Made by a program: the position numbers and the translations under genes. From JAWLEV01 sp041685915 (GTDB lineage Bacteria; Chloroflexota; Anaerolineae; UBA1429): DNA of 27,715 nucleotides. The notes beneath the pieces are model-generated. The model made no database searches and was not told where the DNA came from. It saw only the letters and a program-made list of their open reading frames with translations. The stretch lies in contig JAWLEV010000032.1 of NCBI GenBank assembly GCA_041685915.1, positions 1 to 27,715 on the forward strand, in the 5' to 3' direction. Positions 6,425 to 14,472 of the stretch are shown in pieces. Numbering within the stretch: position 1 is the first letter of the stretch; each line of letters opens with the position of its first letter.

Positions 6425-8389
6425 ATGTACGACGTCATCGTGGTCGGCGCGGGCCATGCCGGCTGCGAGGCTGCCCTGGCTGCCGCCCGCATGGGCATGC
6501 GCACCTGCCTGCTGACCATGAATCTGGACCTGCTGGCCCAGATGCCCTGCAACCCCAGCATCGGCGGGCCAGCCAAGGGGCACCTGGTGCGGGAGATCGA
6601 TGCCTTGGGAGGCGAGATGGCTCGCAACATCGACAAGACCTTTATTCAGATCCGCACCCTCAACCTCTCCAAAGGTCCGGCCGTGCAGGCCCTGCGGGCC
6701 CAGGCGGACAAACAGCTCTATTCCCTGAGCATGAAATATGCCCTAGAGCGCACGGATCACCTCTCCCTCAAACAGGCCCACGTGGAGGAACTGCTGGTGG
6801 AGGGGGACCGGGTGCGGGGCGTGAGGGCGGCCCGAGGAGAGACCTTTCATGGACACACGGTCATCCTGGCCAGCGGCACCTTTTTGGGAGGCCGCATCCT
6901 CAGCGGCGAGTATTCCACCCCGGCGGGCCGTGCCGGCGAGTTTCCTGCCAAGGGACTGTCGCACTCTCTGAAAGGGTTGGGATTCACCCTTGATCGCTTG
7001 CAAACGAACACCCCTCCCCGGGTGGACGCCCGCACCATAGATTATGAACAGACGGGATTCCAGTACGGCAGCGCCGAGCCCCTCTACTTTTCCTTTGAGG
7101 GAAAGCCTGACCGCATCCTGACGCTGCCCATCAATGAGGTCTATCCCATAGGGCGCCAGACGGCGTGGCGCCCGCAGATTCCCTGCTATCTGGTGCGCAC
7201 CAACCGGGAAACCCACGACATCATCCGCGAGAATCTCCACCGCTCGCCCATCGCCCCGGGCAAACTCGACGCGAGCGGCCCTCGTTACTGTCCCTCCATC
7301 GAGGAAAAGATCGTGCGCTTTGCCCACAAGGAATCGCACCAATTCTTTCTGGAGCCAGAGGGCTGGGCCACCGGCGAGGTGTACGTTCAGGGCTGTTTCA
7401 CCGGGCTGCCCTTTGACGTCCAGGCCTCTCTGCTACGCAGCATCCCCGCTCTGAGAGAGGTGGAGATCACGCGCCCGGGATACGCCATCGAGTACGATTT
7501 CGTCCTTCCCTACCAGATCAAGGTTTCCCTCGAGACCCACCGCGTCCGCGGCCTCTTTTTGGCCGGGCAGATCAACGGCACCTCTGGCTACGAGGAGGCG
7601 GCATCCCAGGGACTGTTGGCGGGCATCAACGCCGCCCTGTACGTCCGCGAGGAGGAGCCCCTGCATCTGGGGCGCGACCAGGCCTATCTCGGCGTATTGG
7701 TCGACGACCTGGTCACCAAGGATATCACCGAGCCCTATCGTATGATGACCTCGCGCGCCGAGTACCGTCTGCTCCTGCGCCAGGACAATGCCGACCTACG
7801 TCTTACGCCCATAGGCCATCGCGTGGGTCTGGTTTCAGAGGCCCGCTACCGCGCCACCGAGAAGAAGCAAAGGGCCGTAGAAGAGGAAAAGACCCGTCTG
7901 AAGGAGACGATCCTCCATGCCACCGCCGAACTGAATGCCTTTTTGGAAAAGGAGGGCGTCGATCCCCTCAACGAGGCCACCTCAGTGTATAATCTGCTAA
8001 AAAGGCCGGGCGCCAGCTACGACATCATACGGCGCTTCGCCCCACCGGACACTCCCTTGCCGCCTAAAGCGGCCGAGCAGGTGGCCCTCCAGATTCGCTA
8101 CGAGGGCTATATCGAGAAACAGAAACGCCAAGTGGAGCGGGCGCGGCGCCTGGAAGATCGGCGTATCCCGGATGATTTTGACTATACCACCGTCACTGGC
8201 CTACGCAATGAGGCTGTGGAGCGCCTGAACTGGCATCAACCCCACACAGTGGGGCAGGCCTCGCGCATTCAGGGGGTCAATCCGGCGGACATCTCGGTAC
8301 TCCTTGTGCACCTGGAACGTTATCGGCAGCAGTCCGAAGAGGAAAAAAGCCCTCAGGGGGAAGAGACCGTGGAAGACGAGGGATCGTAA
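6425..8389 (+). CDS. mnmG: tRNA uridine-5-carboxymethylaminomethyl modification enzyme MnmG (GidA)
   Basis: FAD-binding subunit that, with the GTPase MnmE, installs the (carboxymethyl)aminomethyl group on wobble U34 of certain tRNAs. The product has 654 residues, slightly longer than usual because of an acidic C-terminal tail. It starts with the dinucleotide-binding MYDVIVVGAGHAGCEAALAA, followed by family motifs CNPSIGGPAKGHLVREIDAL, NLSKGPAVQALRAQADK and GQINGTSGYEEAASQGLLAG. A C-terminal helical domain includes DDFDYTTVTGLRNEAVERL. I chose ATG 6425 since it matches the family N-terminus and has GGGAGAGGGA upstream; an upstream ATG at 6368 overlaps the NUDIX stop and would add 19 low-complexity residues. 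The gene converges with the DUF5666 gene across only 15 bp. Confidence 0.96.
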   Translation: MYDVIVVGAGHAGCEAALAAARMGMRTCLLTMNLDLLAQMPCNPSIGGPAKGHLVREIDALGGEMARNIDKTFIQIRTLNLSKGPAVQALRAQADKQLYSLSMKYALERTDHLSLKQAHVEELLVEGDRVRGVRAARGETFHGHTVILASGTFLGGRILSGEYSTPAGRAGEFPAKGLSHSLKGLGFTLDRLQTNTPPRVDARTIDYEQTGFQYGSAEPLYFSFEGKPDRILTLPINEVYPIGRQTAWRPQIPCYLVRTNRETHDIIRENLHRSPIAPGKLDASGPRYCPSIEEKIVRFAHKESHQFFLEPEGWATGEVYVQGCFTGLPFDVQASLLRSIPALREVEITRPGYAIEYDFVLPYQIKVSLETHRVRGLFLAGQINGTSGYEEAASQGLLAGINAALYVREEEPLHLGRDQAYLGVLVDDLVTKDITEPYRMMTSRAEYRLLLRQDNADLRLTPIGHRVGLVSEARYRATEKKQRAVEEEKTRLKETILHATAELNAFLEKEGVDPLNEATSVYNLLKRPGASYDIIRRFAPPDTPLPPKAAEQVALQIRYEGYIEKQKRQVERARRLEDRRIPDDFDYTTVTGLRNEAVERLNWHQPHTVGQASRIQGVNPADISVLLVHLERYRQQSEEEKSPQGEETVEDEGS

Positions 8390-8404
8390 GACAAGAGCGC
8401 GGCG

Positions 8405-10165
8405 TCACTCAGGTTCACCTTTTTCCGACATCCCCTCTCTACTTCCCTCTGCCTCGGAGGTACTCGTCGGCGCCTCCGCAGGCTTGGTGGGGGTCCGCGT
8501 ATCCGTGGGGGTGGTGCTGGGTTCGGGAGAGGCCGTCACTTTTATCCTGATCGAACGCGCGACCTGAGATCCATCCTCGCGAACGACCGCATCCACCTCG
8601 GCGGTATCTCCCACGGCGGGCTCTCTATCAACATGGGTCTCATCGTCGATGATGACCTCCTGCTCCCCCACGGTCCAACGATCCCCTTCCATGGCTCGGA
8701 TGGCTCCCTCAAACTGTACCACGTCCTCCGGCTCGTACTCGACGGTAACGCCCTTGGCCACGAGCCTCCCGTCAGGATACTCCTCAGCCTTCACATACAC
8801 CGTCGCCCCTACCTCTGGCGTGCCCTCGATGACCGTATCTGGTTCGACCAACACCCGGCATCCCTCGATGATCCACACTTTTTCCTCCATGGACTCGATG
8901 ACACCTTCAATCTCTCTGGGCTGCGACGGTTGCTCGGGGCCACGAAGCACCGTGATACTGCGGGCGATGAGCCGGCCGTCCGGTCTTTTGACCACGTCGA
9001 CGGTGGCCCAACCACCGACCTGTGCCCGTGCCTGCTCCTCATCCATGAGCATCGTGCCCCCCAGTTCAAATCGCGTACCGGCCACCGTCCAGTGGTCATC
9101 GCCGATCTCCTCGATCACGCCTTCGATACACAGTCTGATATCGCGTGGCGACGGCTCAGGAGTAACCGTCTCGGTGGGCAGGGGCGTTCCCGTCGGCGAC
9201 GGGATAGGGGTAAAGGAGGGAACGATATACATCGTCTCTGTCGCTGTGGCGTCAACAACCGCCGTCGCCACCATTTCTGCCGTCTCTGTGGGCAGATCGG
9301 TCGGGGTGGGCCTGGCCGTGTTTGTGGGTGACGGCTCCGGTGTCCAGGTCGGCGTCGCGTCAGATGTCGTATGAGACGGCGGAGAGGTGGGGTCCTCGCC
9401 CTGGAACTCGGTACTCGCCACGAGCGGCTTCTGCTCCCAAAGGCCCAGCGCCTTCGCCCTGACAGTACCATCGCCCTGAGTCTCGGCCAGCACCTGCACC
9501 TTGGTCCCGACGCTGGGAGAAAAAGTATCCGCCTCCGGATTCAATGCCATGGGGATACCGCTCACGACGACGGTATCGTCCTGCACGCTCTCCACAGCCC
9601 CTTCAAAGGTGACGTTAACGGTCCTGCCCTGGGCCACGATCTTTTTGATCTCCTCCACGCGACGTTCCCGATACCGCTGCTCCAGGTCGGCCTGCGCCTC
9701 CTCGTCAAAAGTGAGGAACAGGCACATCCTTTCCGAGGCACGCTTTACACCATACAGCGTATCGCCCGGCAGGCTGTTCGCCGAGACCATGATCCCCCCG
9801 CCCAGAATGCCCATCAGTAACAAAAAGACCACCACGACGGTCTGCAAGGCTTTGGAGCGAAAGGGCTGCGAAAACCAACCAAAATATCTCTGCCAGACAG
9901 CACTATCCGGCCGAGGGTTCTCGTGAGAATCTCGCCGATCCACCTCGGCCATAAAGCGTTCCCGAATCCGGGCCAGCGCATCCTCTGAGGAAGCATGACG
10001 TTCAACGCTCTGCTCAAAAGCCTGGCGAACCAGCAGGTCCGTACACAACAATGATCGCAGCTCATCCCGATACTGGGGATAGCGCCGCAAGCAATCCTCC
10101 AGGCTCTCGCCCTCTTTTATACGGGCGAGACATTCATCAAGAGCGTTCTCAAGTTTTCTCTGCAT
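8405..10165 (-). CDS. Membrane-anchored putative anti-sigma factor with DUF5667- and DUF5666-like domains
   Basis: A 586-residue single-pass membrane protein. Residues 1-100 form a charged, presumably cytoplasmic domain (a CLARIKEGESLEDCLRRYP motif seen in Chloroflexota proteins next to sigma factors). A transmembrane helix spans about 107-129. A DUF5667-like segment follows (SANSLPGDTLYGVKRASE, 128-145). One DUF5666-like beta module lies at about 183-242, then a Pro/Thr/Ser linker at 255-340, and three more modules at about 345-407, 418-476 and 483-543. Each repeats the pattern 'EG.I..I....W.V.G......T......VG..V.V......DG...A..I.V'. A second P/T-rich tail ends the protein. It starts inside the sigma gene (17-nt overlap, GTGGGGGA ribosome site), so it is made with the sigma factor. 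The role as anti-sigma is inferred from pairing and topology; the outer modules may sense an envelope signal. Confidence 0.85.
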   Translation of the reverse strand: MQRKLENALDECLARIKEGESLEDCLRRYPQYRDELRSLLCTDLLVRQAFEQSVERHASSEDALARIRERFMAEVDRRDSHENPRPDSAVWQRYFGWFSQPFRSKALQTVVVVFLLLMGILGGGIMVSANSLPGDTLYGVKRASERMCLFLTFDEEAQADLEQRYRERRVEEIKKIVAQGRTVNVTFEGAVESVQDDTVVVSGIPMALNPEADTFSPSVGTKVQVLAETQGDGTVRAKALGLWEQKPLVASTEFQGEDPTSPPSHTTSDATPTWTPEPSPTNTARPTPTDLPTETAEMVATAVVDATATETMYIVPSFTPIPSPTGTPLPTETVTPEPSPRDIRLCIEGVIEEIGDDHWTVAGTRFELGGTMLMDEEQARAQVGGWATVDVVKRPDGRLIARSITVLRGPEQPSQPREIEGVIESMEEKVWIIEGCRVLVEPDTVIEGTPEVGATVYVKAEEYPDGRLVAKGVTVEYEPEDVVQFEGAIRAMEGDRWTVGEQEVIIDDETHVDREPAVGDTAEVDAVVREDGSQVARSIRIKVTASPEPSTTPTDTRTPTKPAEAPTSTSEAEGSREGMSEKGEPE

Positions 10166-10709
10166 CTTTTTCCCCCACTTTTAGGTGGCGACGTAAAGAG
10201 GCAAGGGCCCTATATTGCAAAGACTTGACCGCCCCCTCTGTCTTGTTCAGGATGTTTGCTACCTCCAGATTAGAAAACCCCTCGAAAAACTTGAGCTCGA
10301 TCACAGAGCGCTGTGCCTCCGTCAGATACTCCATCGCGTCTCGGACCGTCTCCATCGTGATCTCATTTTCCGCCGTCGCCACGGGATTATCGCCAGAGGC
10401 CACCAACCGCTCGTTCAAGGGAAGCATCTCCCGCTTGTCCTTGCGCCGGTAATGATCGACGACGGCATTATGCGCTATGCGATAGAGCCAACTGGAAAAA
10501 GAGCGCTTCCAAGTATTGGAATCCTCGATGGCATCCAGCATCTTGATAAAGACAGAGGCCGTGATGTCCTCTGCCAAACCCTTTCCTTCTACACGACGCA
10601 GAACGTAGGAGTAGATCCTCCCCGCGTAACGATCATAGATCTCTGCCAAAGCCCTTCTATCAGATTTCTTGGCTCTGGCAAAGAGTTCTTTATCGCCGTC
10701 GGCCTGCAT
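10149..10709 (-). CDS. ECF-type RNA polymerase sigma factor
   Basis: A 186-residue alternative sigma factor that would direct RNA polymerase to a small regulon. Region 2 lies at about 24-90 (YDRYAGRIYSYVLRRV, SWLYRIAHNAVVDHYRRK, with the usual core-binding and -10-reading helices). A short linker (91-120) replaces region 3. Region 4 is at about 122-175 (LTEAQRSVIELKFFEGFSNL, then a helix-turn-helix ending in AVKSLQYRALASLRR). The ATG at 10709 has GAGAGGGA upstream. The downstream overlapping gene encodes a membrane protein that is probably its anti-sigma factor. I see no convincing standard promoter directly upstream; autoregulation by this sigma factor is possible but its target motif cannot be read from one copy. 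Confidence 0.92.
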   Translation of the reverse strand: MQADGDKELFARAKKSDRRALAEIYDRYAGRIYSYVLRRVEGKGLAEDITASVFIKMLDAIEDSNTWKRSFSSWLYRIAHNAVVDHYRRKDKREMLPLNERLVASGDNPVATAENEITMETVRDAMEYLTEAQRSVIELKFFEGFSNLEVANILNKTEGAVKSLQYRALASLRRHLKVGEKDAEKT

Positions 10710-10884
10710 CCGATGCGTCCCTCTCTATATAAGACGTAGCGTTCAACAAAAGGATACGGTCTCTTGGGAGAACGTGGCGCCCGCGACTTTTACAACCGCC
10801 ATATCAACTATACCCGTACCACCGCAGCCCGCCCCCTCCAACACGAACGTGCAGGGAGGCGTTTGCGGGTGCGCGTACAAGAGT

Positions 10885-10912
10885 TTGTCATAGTGTACTA
10901 CCATGTTATAAT
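10885..10912 (+). promoter_or_regulatory. Promoter of the TPR protein gene
   Basis: TTGTCA (10885-10890), a 16-base spacer, then TATAAT (10907-10912) preceded by TGT, making an extended -10. The start near 10919 gives a ~50-nt leader before ATG 10969. The rest of the 259-base gap (10710-10884) towards the divergent sigma gene shows no further gene that I can support. Confidence 0.75.
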
Positions 10913-10968
10913 CGCATTCTAGTTCCCTCCCCCTTGCTCGGCAAATATGTGTCGATAATGAGAAAGAG

Positions 10969-12096
10969 ATGTACCTGAAACAAAGAGAACGTCGGCGGTC
11001 GCGCTCCGTATGGCCCTGGATCCTTTCGGTCATCATCGCCATGGCCGCCGCCTGGTATCTGTATACAAAACAGACGACGGTGATAGAGGCCATACGCGGG
11101 CCTCTGCCGACGCCCACGCCGACAGAGATCAGCGCGCGGGAATACATGACCAAGGGAGGTAGGCTATTTCGCCAGGGAGAGTACGATGAGGCCATGGCCG
11201 CATATGAGCGAGCCACGGAACTGGACCCTTCTCTGGCAGCGGCTTACGCGCGGTGGGGACGCATCCTCGCCCTGCGCCGTCAGGGTGACGAGGCCGTACG
11301 CATAACGCAACGTGCCGTGGAGATCGACGCCGAGTCAGCAGAGAACCAGGCTCTCCTGGGCATGGCCCTGGACTGGAACGATCAGGCGGGAGATGCTATC
11401 GCCGCCTGCCTCAAGGCGACCAAACTGGACGACACCTATGCCCTGGGCTATGCGTGCCTGGCCGAGGCCTACGGAGACTTTGGACGGGTGCACGACGCCC
11501 ACGAGATGGCTCAAAAGGCCGTCGAACTGGACGCCGACGACCCCTTTGTACGGCGCAACCTGGGATATACTTTTGAATTGCTGGGCCGTTACGAGGAGGC
11601 GATCCAGGAATATGAGGCAGCCATAGATCTAAATCCCAACCACGCTTTTATCTATCTCGATCTGGGGCGCAATTATCGCGCCCTCGATGATATGGAAGAG
11701 GCCGCCCGTCAGTTCGAAAAGGTCACCCAGGCCGACCCTCAGGACCCTCATGGCTATGATCAACTGGGATGGACATACTTTGCCCAAGGACTTTATGAGA
11801 CAGCAATCAGCGAACTGGAAAAGGCCATAGAGATCGATCCAGACTATGCCCCCGCATATGGGCATCTGGGCATGGCGTATTATGTGCGACGTAATTATGA
11901 AGAGGCGATTCCCAACCTGAAAAAGGCCATCGACCTCGGCGCCCGTTCCGAGGATCACTGCTACGTGCTGGGTTTCTCCTATGCTTATCTGGGGCAGTGT
12001 GATGAGGGCATCGCCTGGTTTGAGGAGGCCCTGGAGATAAACCCCCACTCTTCCGTAGCCCAGGAGGGACTCCGCTACTGTCAGGGAAAAGAGTAG
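10969..12096 (+). CDS. Membrane-anchored protein with nine TPR repeats
   Basis: A 375-residue protein with a very basic N-terminus (KQRERRRSRS), one transmembrane helix at about 15-33, a short Pro/Thr linker (PLPTPTPTE) and then nine consecutive 34-residue tetratricopeptide repeats from about residue 60 to 365. They are in perfect 34-residue register, each ending in a variant of 'A..LDP'. TPR arrays bind proteins or peptides; here the array probably faces outside the membrane, judging by the linker. The ligand is unknown. It is divergent from the sigma/anti-sigma pair and is followed 35 nt later by a tiny P/T-rich membrane protein, with which it is probably co-transcribed. The ATG is preceded by a modest GAGAAAGAG. 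Confidence 0.9.
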   Translation: MYLKQRERRRSRSVWPWILSVIIAMAAAWYLYTKQTTVIEAIRGPLPTPTPTEISAREYMTKGGRLFRQGEYDEAMAAYERATELDPSLAAAYARWGRILALRRQGDEAVRITQRAVEIDAESAENQALLGMALDWNDQAGDAIAACLKATKLDDTYALGYACLAEAYGDFGRVHDAHEMAQKAVELDADDPFVRRNLGYTFELLGRYEEAIQEYEAAIDLNPNHAFIYLDLGRNYRALDDMEEAARQFEKVTQADPQDPHGYDQLGWTYFAQGLYETAISELEKAIEIDPDYAPAYGHLGMAYYVRRNYEEAIPNLKKAIDLGARSEDHCYVLGFSYAYLGQCDEGIAWFEEALEINPHSSVAQEGLRYCQGKE

Positions 12097-12131
12097 TGCA
12101 TGTCATACGATTTCAAGGAATAAGGTGAAAT

Positions 12132-12368
12132 ATGAGACCCTCTTCGCAGAGACGGCGTACCTTGTTTGTGATCCTGAGCGTCATCGTTGCTGTCAGCATG
12201 ATCTGCAGCCTGGTGGCCACATTGATACCGCCCCAAAGACCACAACCGCAACCTACCCCTCCACCGCCGGATACCATTCCGACATGGACACCCACGCCCA
12301 CTCCATCGTCGATGGCCACACCGACCCCTCTATCCCCTGCTACCGAGCCTCCCACGGAACAACCATAA
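12132..12368 (+). CDS. Small membrane protein with Pro/Thr-rich tail
   Basis: A 78-residue product. It has a basic N-terminus (MRPSSQRRR), a hydrophobic helix at about 10-32 (TLFVILSVIVAVSMICSLVA) and a tail of about 45 residues made almost only of Pro, Thr, Gln and Ser (repeated TP/PT pairs). AAGGTGA lies about 4 nt before the ATG. The gene directly follows the TPR-protein gene on the same strand. The tail resembles the linkers of larger Anaerolineae exported proteins, but no folded domain follows, so this is either a true small protein or a truncated remnant of one. Function unknown. Confidence 0.65.
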   Translation: MRPSSQRRRTLFVILSVIVAVSMICSLVATLIPPQRPQPQPTPPPPDTIPTWTPTPTPSSMATPTPLSPATEPPTEQP

Positions 12369-12394
12369 GCCGGCGAGGAGGCGGGCGCTGGCTT
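12367..12394 (+). terminator. Hairpin after the TPR/small-protein operon
   Basis: AAGCCGGCG and CGCTGGCTT pair in a 9-bp stem (one G-U) with a 10-nt loop, starting at the stop codon of the small protein. Only TTT follows, and the last two T of the stem and tail are shared with the next -35 box, so it may end the upstream transcript weakly. Confidence 0.4.
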
Positions 12395-12422
12395 TGACAC
12401 CTCCAGCCGTTCAAAGTATCCT
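12394..12422 (+). promoter_or_regulatory. Candidate promoter of the obgE-nadD operon
   Basis: A perfect -35 TTGACA (12394-12399), 17-base spacer, then TATCCT (12417-12422, 4 of 6 matches). A start near 12429 gives a leader of about 120 nt. The leader holds two copies of TCTCGATA (12481-12488 and 12528-12535), 47 bp apart, and a TATAAC that could act as a second -10; no known riboswitch is recognised there. Confidence 0.6.
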
Positions 12423-12549
12423 CTATACGATAAAGGATGTCGCTAGCGTTCGAGGGCATGCGCATTACCTCATATGTACGTCTCGATAGGCGTGGAACGT
12501 ATAACATTGTATAGCTATCTCGATACTTTGCTAGAGGTGAGGTGCACTT

Positions 12550-13812
12550 TTGTTCATCGATGAAGCAACCATCGTTGTTCGCAGCGGCGATGGTGGCGAT
12601 GGTTGCGTGAGCTTTAGACGCGAGAAATTCGAATCCCGCGGCGGCCCCGATGGGGGCAGCGGTGGCAAGGGGGGAGACGTCTATCTCCGCGTGAACGAGA
12701 GCATCAATACCCTGACCTATTTCAACAGGCAGCGGCACTTTGTTGCCGGCGACGGAGGCCACGGAAAAGGCCGCAACAGAAAGGGAGAGGATGGAGAGGA
12801 CGTCTATGTGGACGTTCCCCCCGGCACGGTGGTGCGCGACGCGGCCACGGGAGAGGTCATCCGCGATATGGTCGAGCCAGGAGAGACGTTCAGAGTGGTC
12901 GAGGGGGGGCGCGGTGGACGGGGAAACAGCGTCTTCAAGTCCTCCACGCGCCAAAGCCCGGGGTTTGCCGAGCTTGGCGAGCCCGGTGAGGAACGCACCC
13001 TCAATCTGGAACTGAAACTCATCGCCGACGTGGGGCTGCTGGGCAAGCCCAACGCGGGCAAGTCGACCCTCCTCGCCAGCGTGAGCGCGGCCAAGCCCAA
13101 GATCGCCGCCTATCCCTTTACCACCCTGGGACCCCTCCTCGGCGTGGTAGAGGTCGACACCCGCACCTTTGTCATGGCCGACATCCCCGGCCTCATCGAG
13201 GGTGCTCACCAGGGCGTGGGGCTGGGTCTAGAGTTCCTGCGCCACGTGGAGCGCACGCGCCTTCTCATTCACCTGCTCGATGGTGCCAGCCCGGATCCGG
13301 CAGAGGATTACAAAGAGATCCAGCAGGAGATAGCACTTTATAGCCAGGATCTGGCAGAAAAGGAGCAGATCGTCGTCCTGAACAAGATGGATCTGCCCGA
13401 GGCCCGGGAAAAGCATCCTCGTCTGGAAAAAGAACTCCCCGTGGAGAAAGTGTATGCCATATCAGCGGTCACTACAGAGGGGGTGCAGGAGCTGATGCGC
13501 GCCGTCGCCGACCGCCTGGAACAGATACCGGAAAAAGAGCCGGAAGAAGAGGAAGAGATGTTCGTCTTCCGACCTCATGAGGAGGGTGAGGACAAGACTG
13601 CCCAGGTCCAAAAGCTGGGGCCGGGTGTGTATCGTCTGTCGGGAGAGGAGATCGAACGCCTGGCCGTCATGACCGACTGGAGCAATCGCCAGGCGATGGA
13701 GCGCTTTGAGCGCATCATGAGGGCGCGAGGCATCTCGTCGCAGTTAAAAGAGGCCGGCGTCCAGGTTGGGGACACGGTGATAATAGATGACATCGAACTG
13801 GAATGGCATTAG
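12550..13812 (+). CDS. obgE: Obg family GTPase (ribosome assembly)
   Basis: Essential GTPase linked to large-subunit ribosome assembly and growth control. The 420-residue product has the three classic parts. The glycine-rich Obg fold is at 1-158 (RSGDGGDGCVSFRREKF, GGPDGGSGGKGGDVYL, GGRGGRGN). The G domain is at about 159-325 (G1 GKPNAGKST 165-173; G3 DIPGLIEGAH from 211; G4 NKMD 278-281; G5 SAV near 305). A C-terminal OCT domain is at about 340-420, after an acidic linker (EKEPEEEEEM). The start is TTG 12550, preceded by GAGGTGAGGTG; the next residues FIDEATI match the family start. The stop overlaps the nadD start by ten bases. Confidence 0.96.
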   Translation: MFIDEATIVVRSGDGGDGCVSFRREKFESRGGPDGGSGGKGGDVYLRVNESINTLTYFNRQRHFVAGDGGHGKGRNRKGEDGEDVYVDVPPGTVVRDAATGEVIRDMVEPGETFRVVEGGRGGRGNSVFKSSTRQSPGFAELGEPGEERTLNLELKLIADVGLLGKPNAGKSTLLASVSAAKPKIAAYPFTTLGPLLGVVEVDTRTFVMADIPGLIEGAHQGVGLGLEFLRHVERTRLLIHLLDGASPDPAEDYKEIQQEIALYSQDLAEKEQIVVLNKMDLPEAREKHPRLEKELPVEKVYAISAVTTEGVQELMRAVADRLEQIPEKEPEEEEEMFVFRPHEEGEDKTAQVQKLGPGVYRLSGEEIERLAVMTDWSNRQAMERFERIMRARGISSQLKEAGVQVGDTVIIDDIELEWH

Positions 13813-14456
13813 ATATATCCTCCCCGGGTGCGCATCTGGATCGGCTTGTTTCAAAAGACAGCAGGCGACTCGGCATCTTTGGCGGAACCTTTGATCCCAT
13901 CCATATCGGACATCTCATCGTGGCCGAGGAGGCCAGGGCCCATCTGAATCTGGATTACGTGCTCTTTGTGCCAGCGCGTGTGTCGCCCCTGAAACCAGAG
14001 GGCACCCTCTTTTCTCCCGCCGAACGGCTGCGTATGGTGGAACTGGCCATCGAGGATAATCCCCATTTCGCCGTGTCGAGAATAGATCTGGGGAGGGAGG
14101 GACCATCCTATACGGTGGACACTCTGTGCACCATACGACATGAACTCCATGATGAGGTTCAACTCTTTTTTATCATGGGCGCGGACGCCCTGGAAAGTCT
14201 TAATTCCTGGTATCGGCCACGGGATATCATTCGCATGGCGCACATCGTCGCCATCAGCCGCCCCGGTGCCCACGTGGATCTGGAGGCTCTGGAGGAGGAT
14301 CTGCCCGGCATATCGGAAGCCACAGATATCATCGACACGTTGCAGATCGGCATCTCCTCCACAGATTTGCGATCTCGGCTGGAGCAGGGTCTTCCCATCA
14401 GATATCAGGTGCCCGCTCCTGTGGAATCCTTTATCTATACACGTTGGCCGCCCTGA
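13803..14456 (+). CDS. nadD: Nicotinate-nucleotide adenylyltransferase
   Basis: Transfers AMP from ATP to nicotinate mononucleotide to make deamido-NAD+, in NAD biosynthesis. The 217-residue product has the nucleotidyltransferase motif GGTFDPIHIGH at 27-37, the following AEEAR helix, FIMGADALESLNSW in the middle, and the C-terminal ISSTDLR at 184-190. An N-terminal extension of about 20 residues precedes the core compared with many NadD proteins; no alternative in-frame start is seen closer to the core. The ATG lies inside the last codons of obgE, so the two genes are translationally coupled. The obg-nadD order is frequent in bacteria (often with rsfS after it, which is not seen here). Confidence 0.95.
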   Translation: MALDISSPGAHLDRLVSKDSRRLGIFGGTFDPIHIGHLIVAEEARAHLNLDYVLFVPARVSPLKPEGTLFSPAERLRMVELAIEDNPHFAVSRIDLGREGPSYTVDTLCTIRHELHDEVQLFFIMGADALESLNSWYRPRDIIRMAHIVAISRPGAHVDLEALEEDLPGISEATDIIDTLQIGISSTDLRSRLEQGLPIRYQVPAPVESFIYTRWPP

Positions 14457-14472
14457 AAGAGGGCATGCCTAC

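Noticed and set aside
10743..11216. 157-codon minus-strand frame across the sigma/TPR divergent gap
   Set aside because: It covers the TPR promoter and the start of the TPR gene, has no ribosome site and no recognisable domain.
14140..14472. Extension of the isomerase frame upstream into nadD
   Set aside because: The upstream part is the +1 shadow of nadD, and a ribosome site marks ATG 14473.
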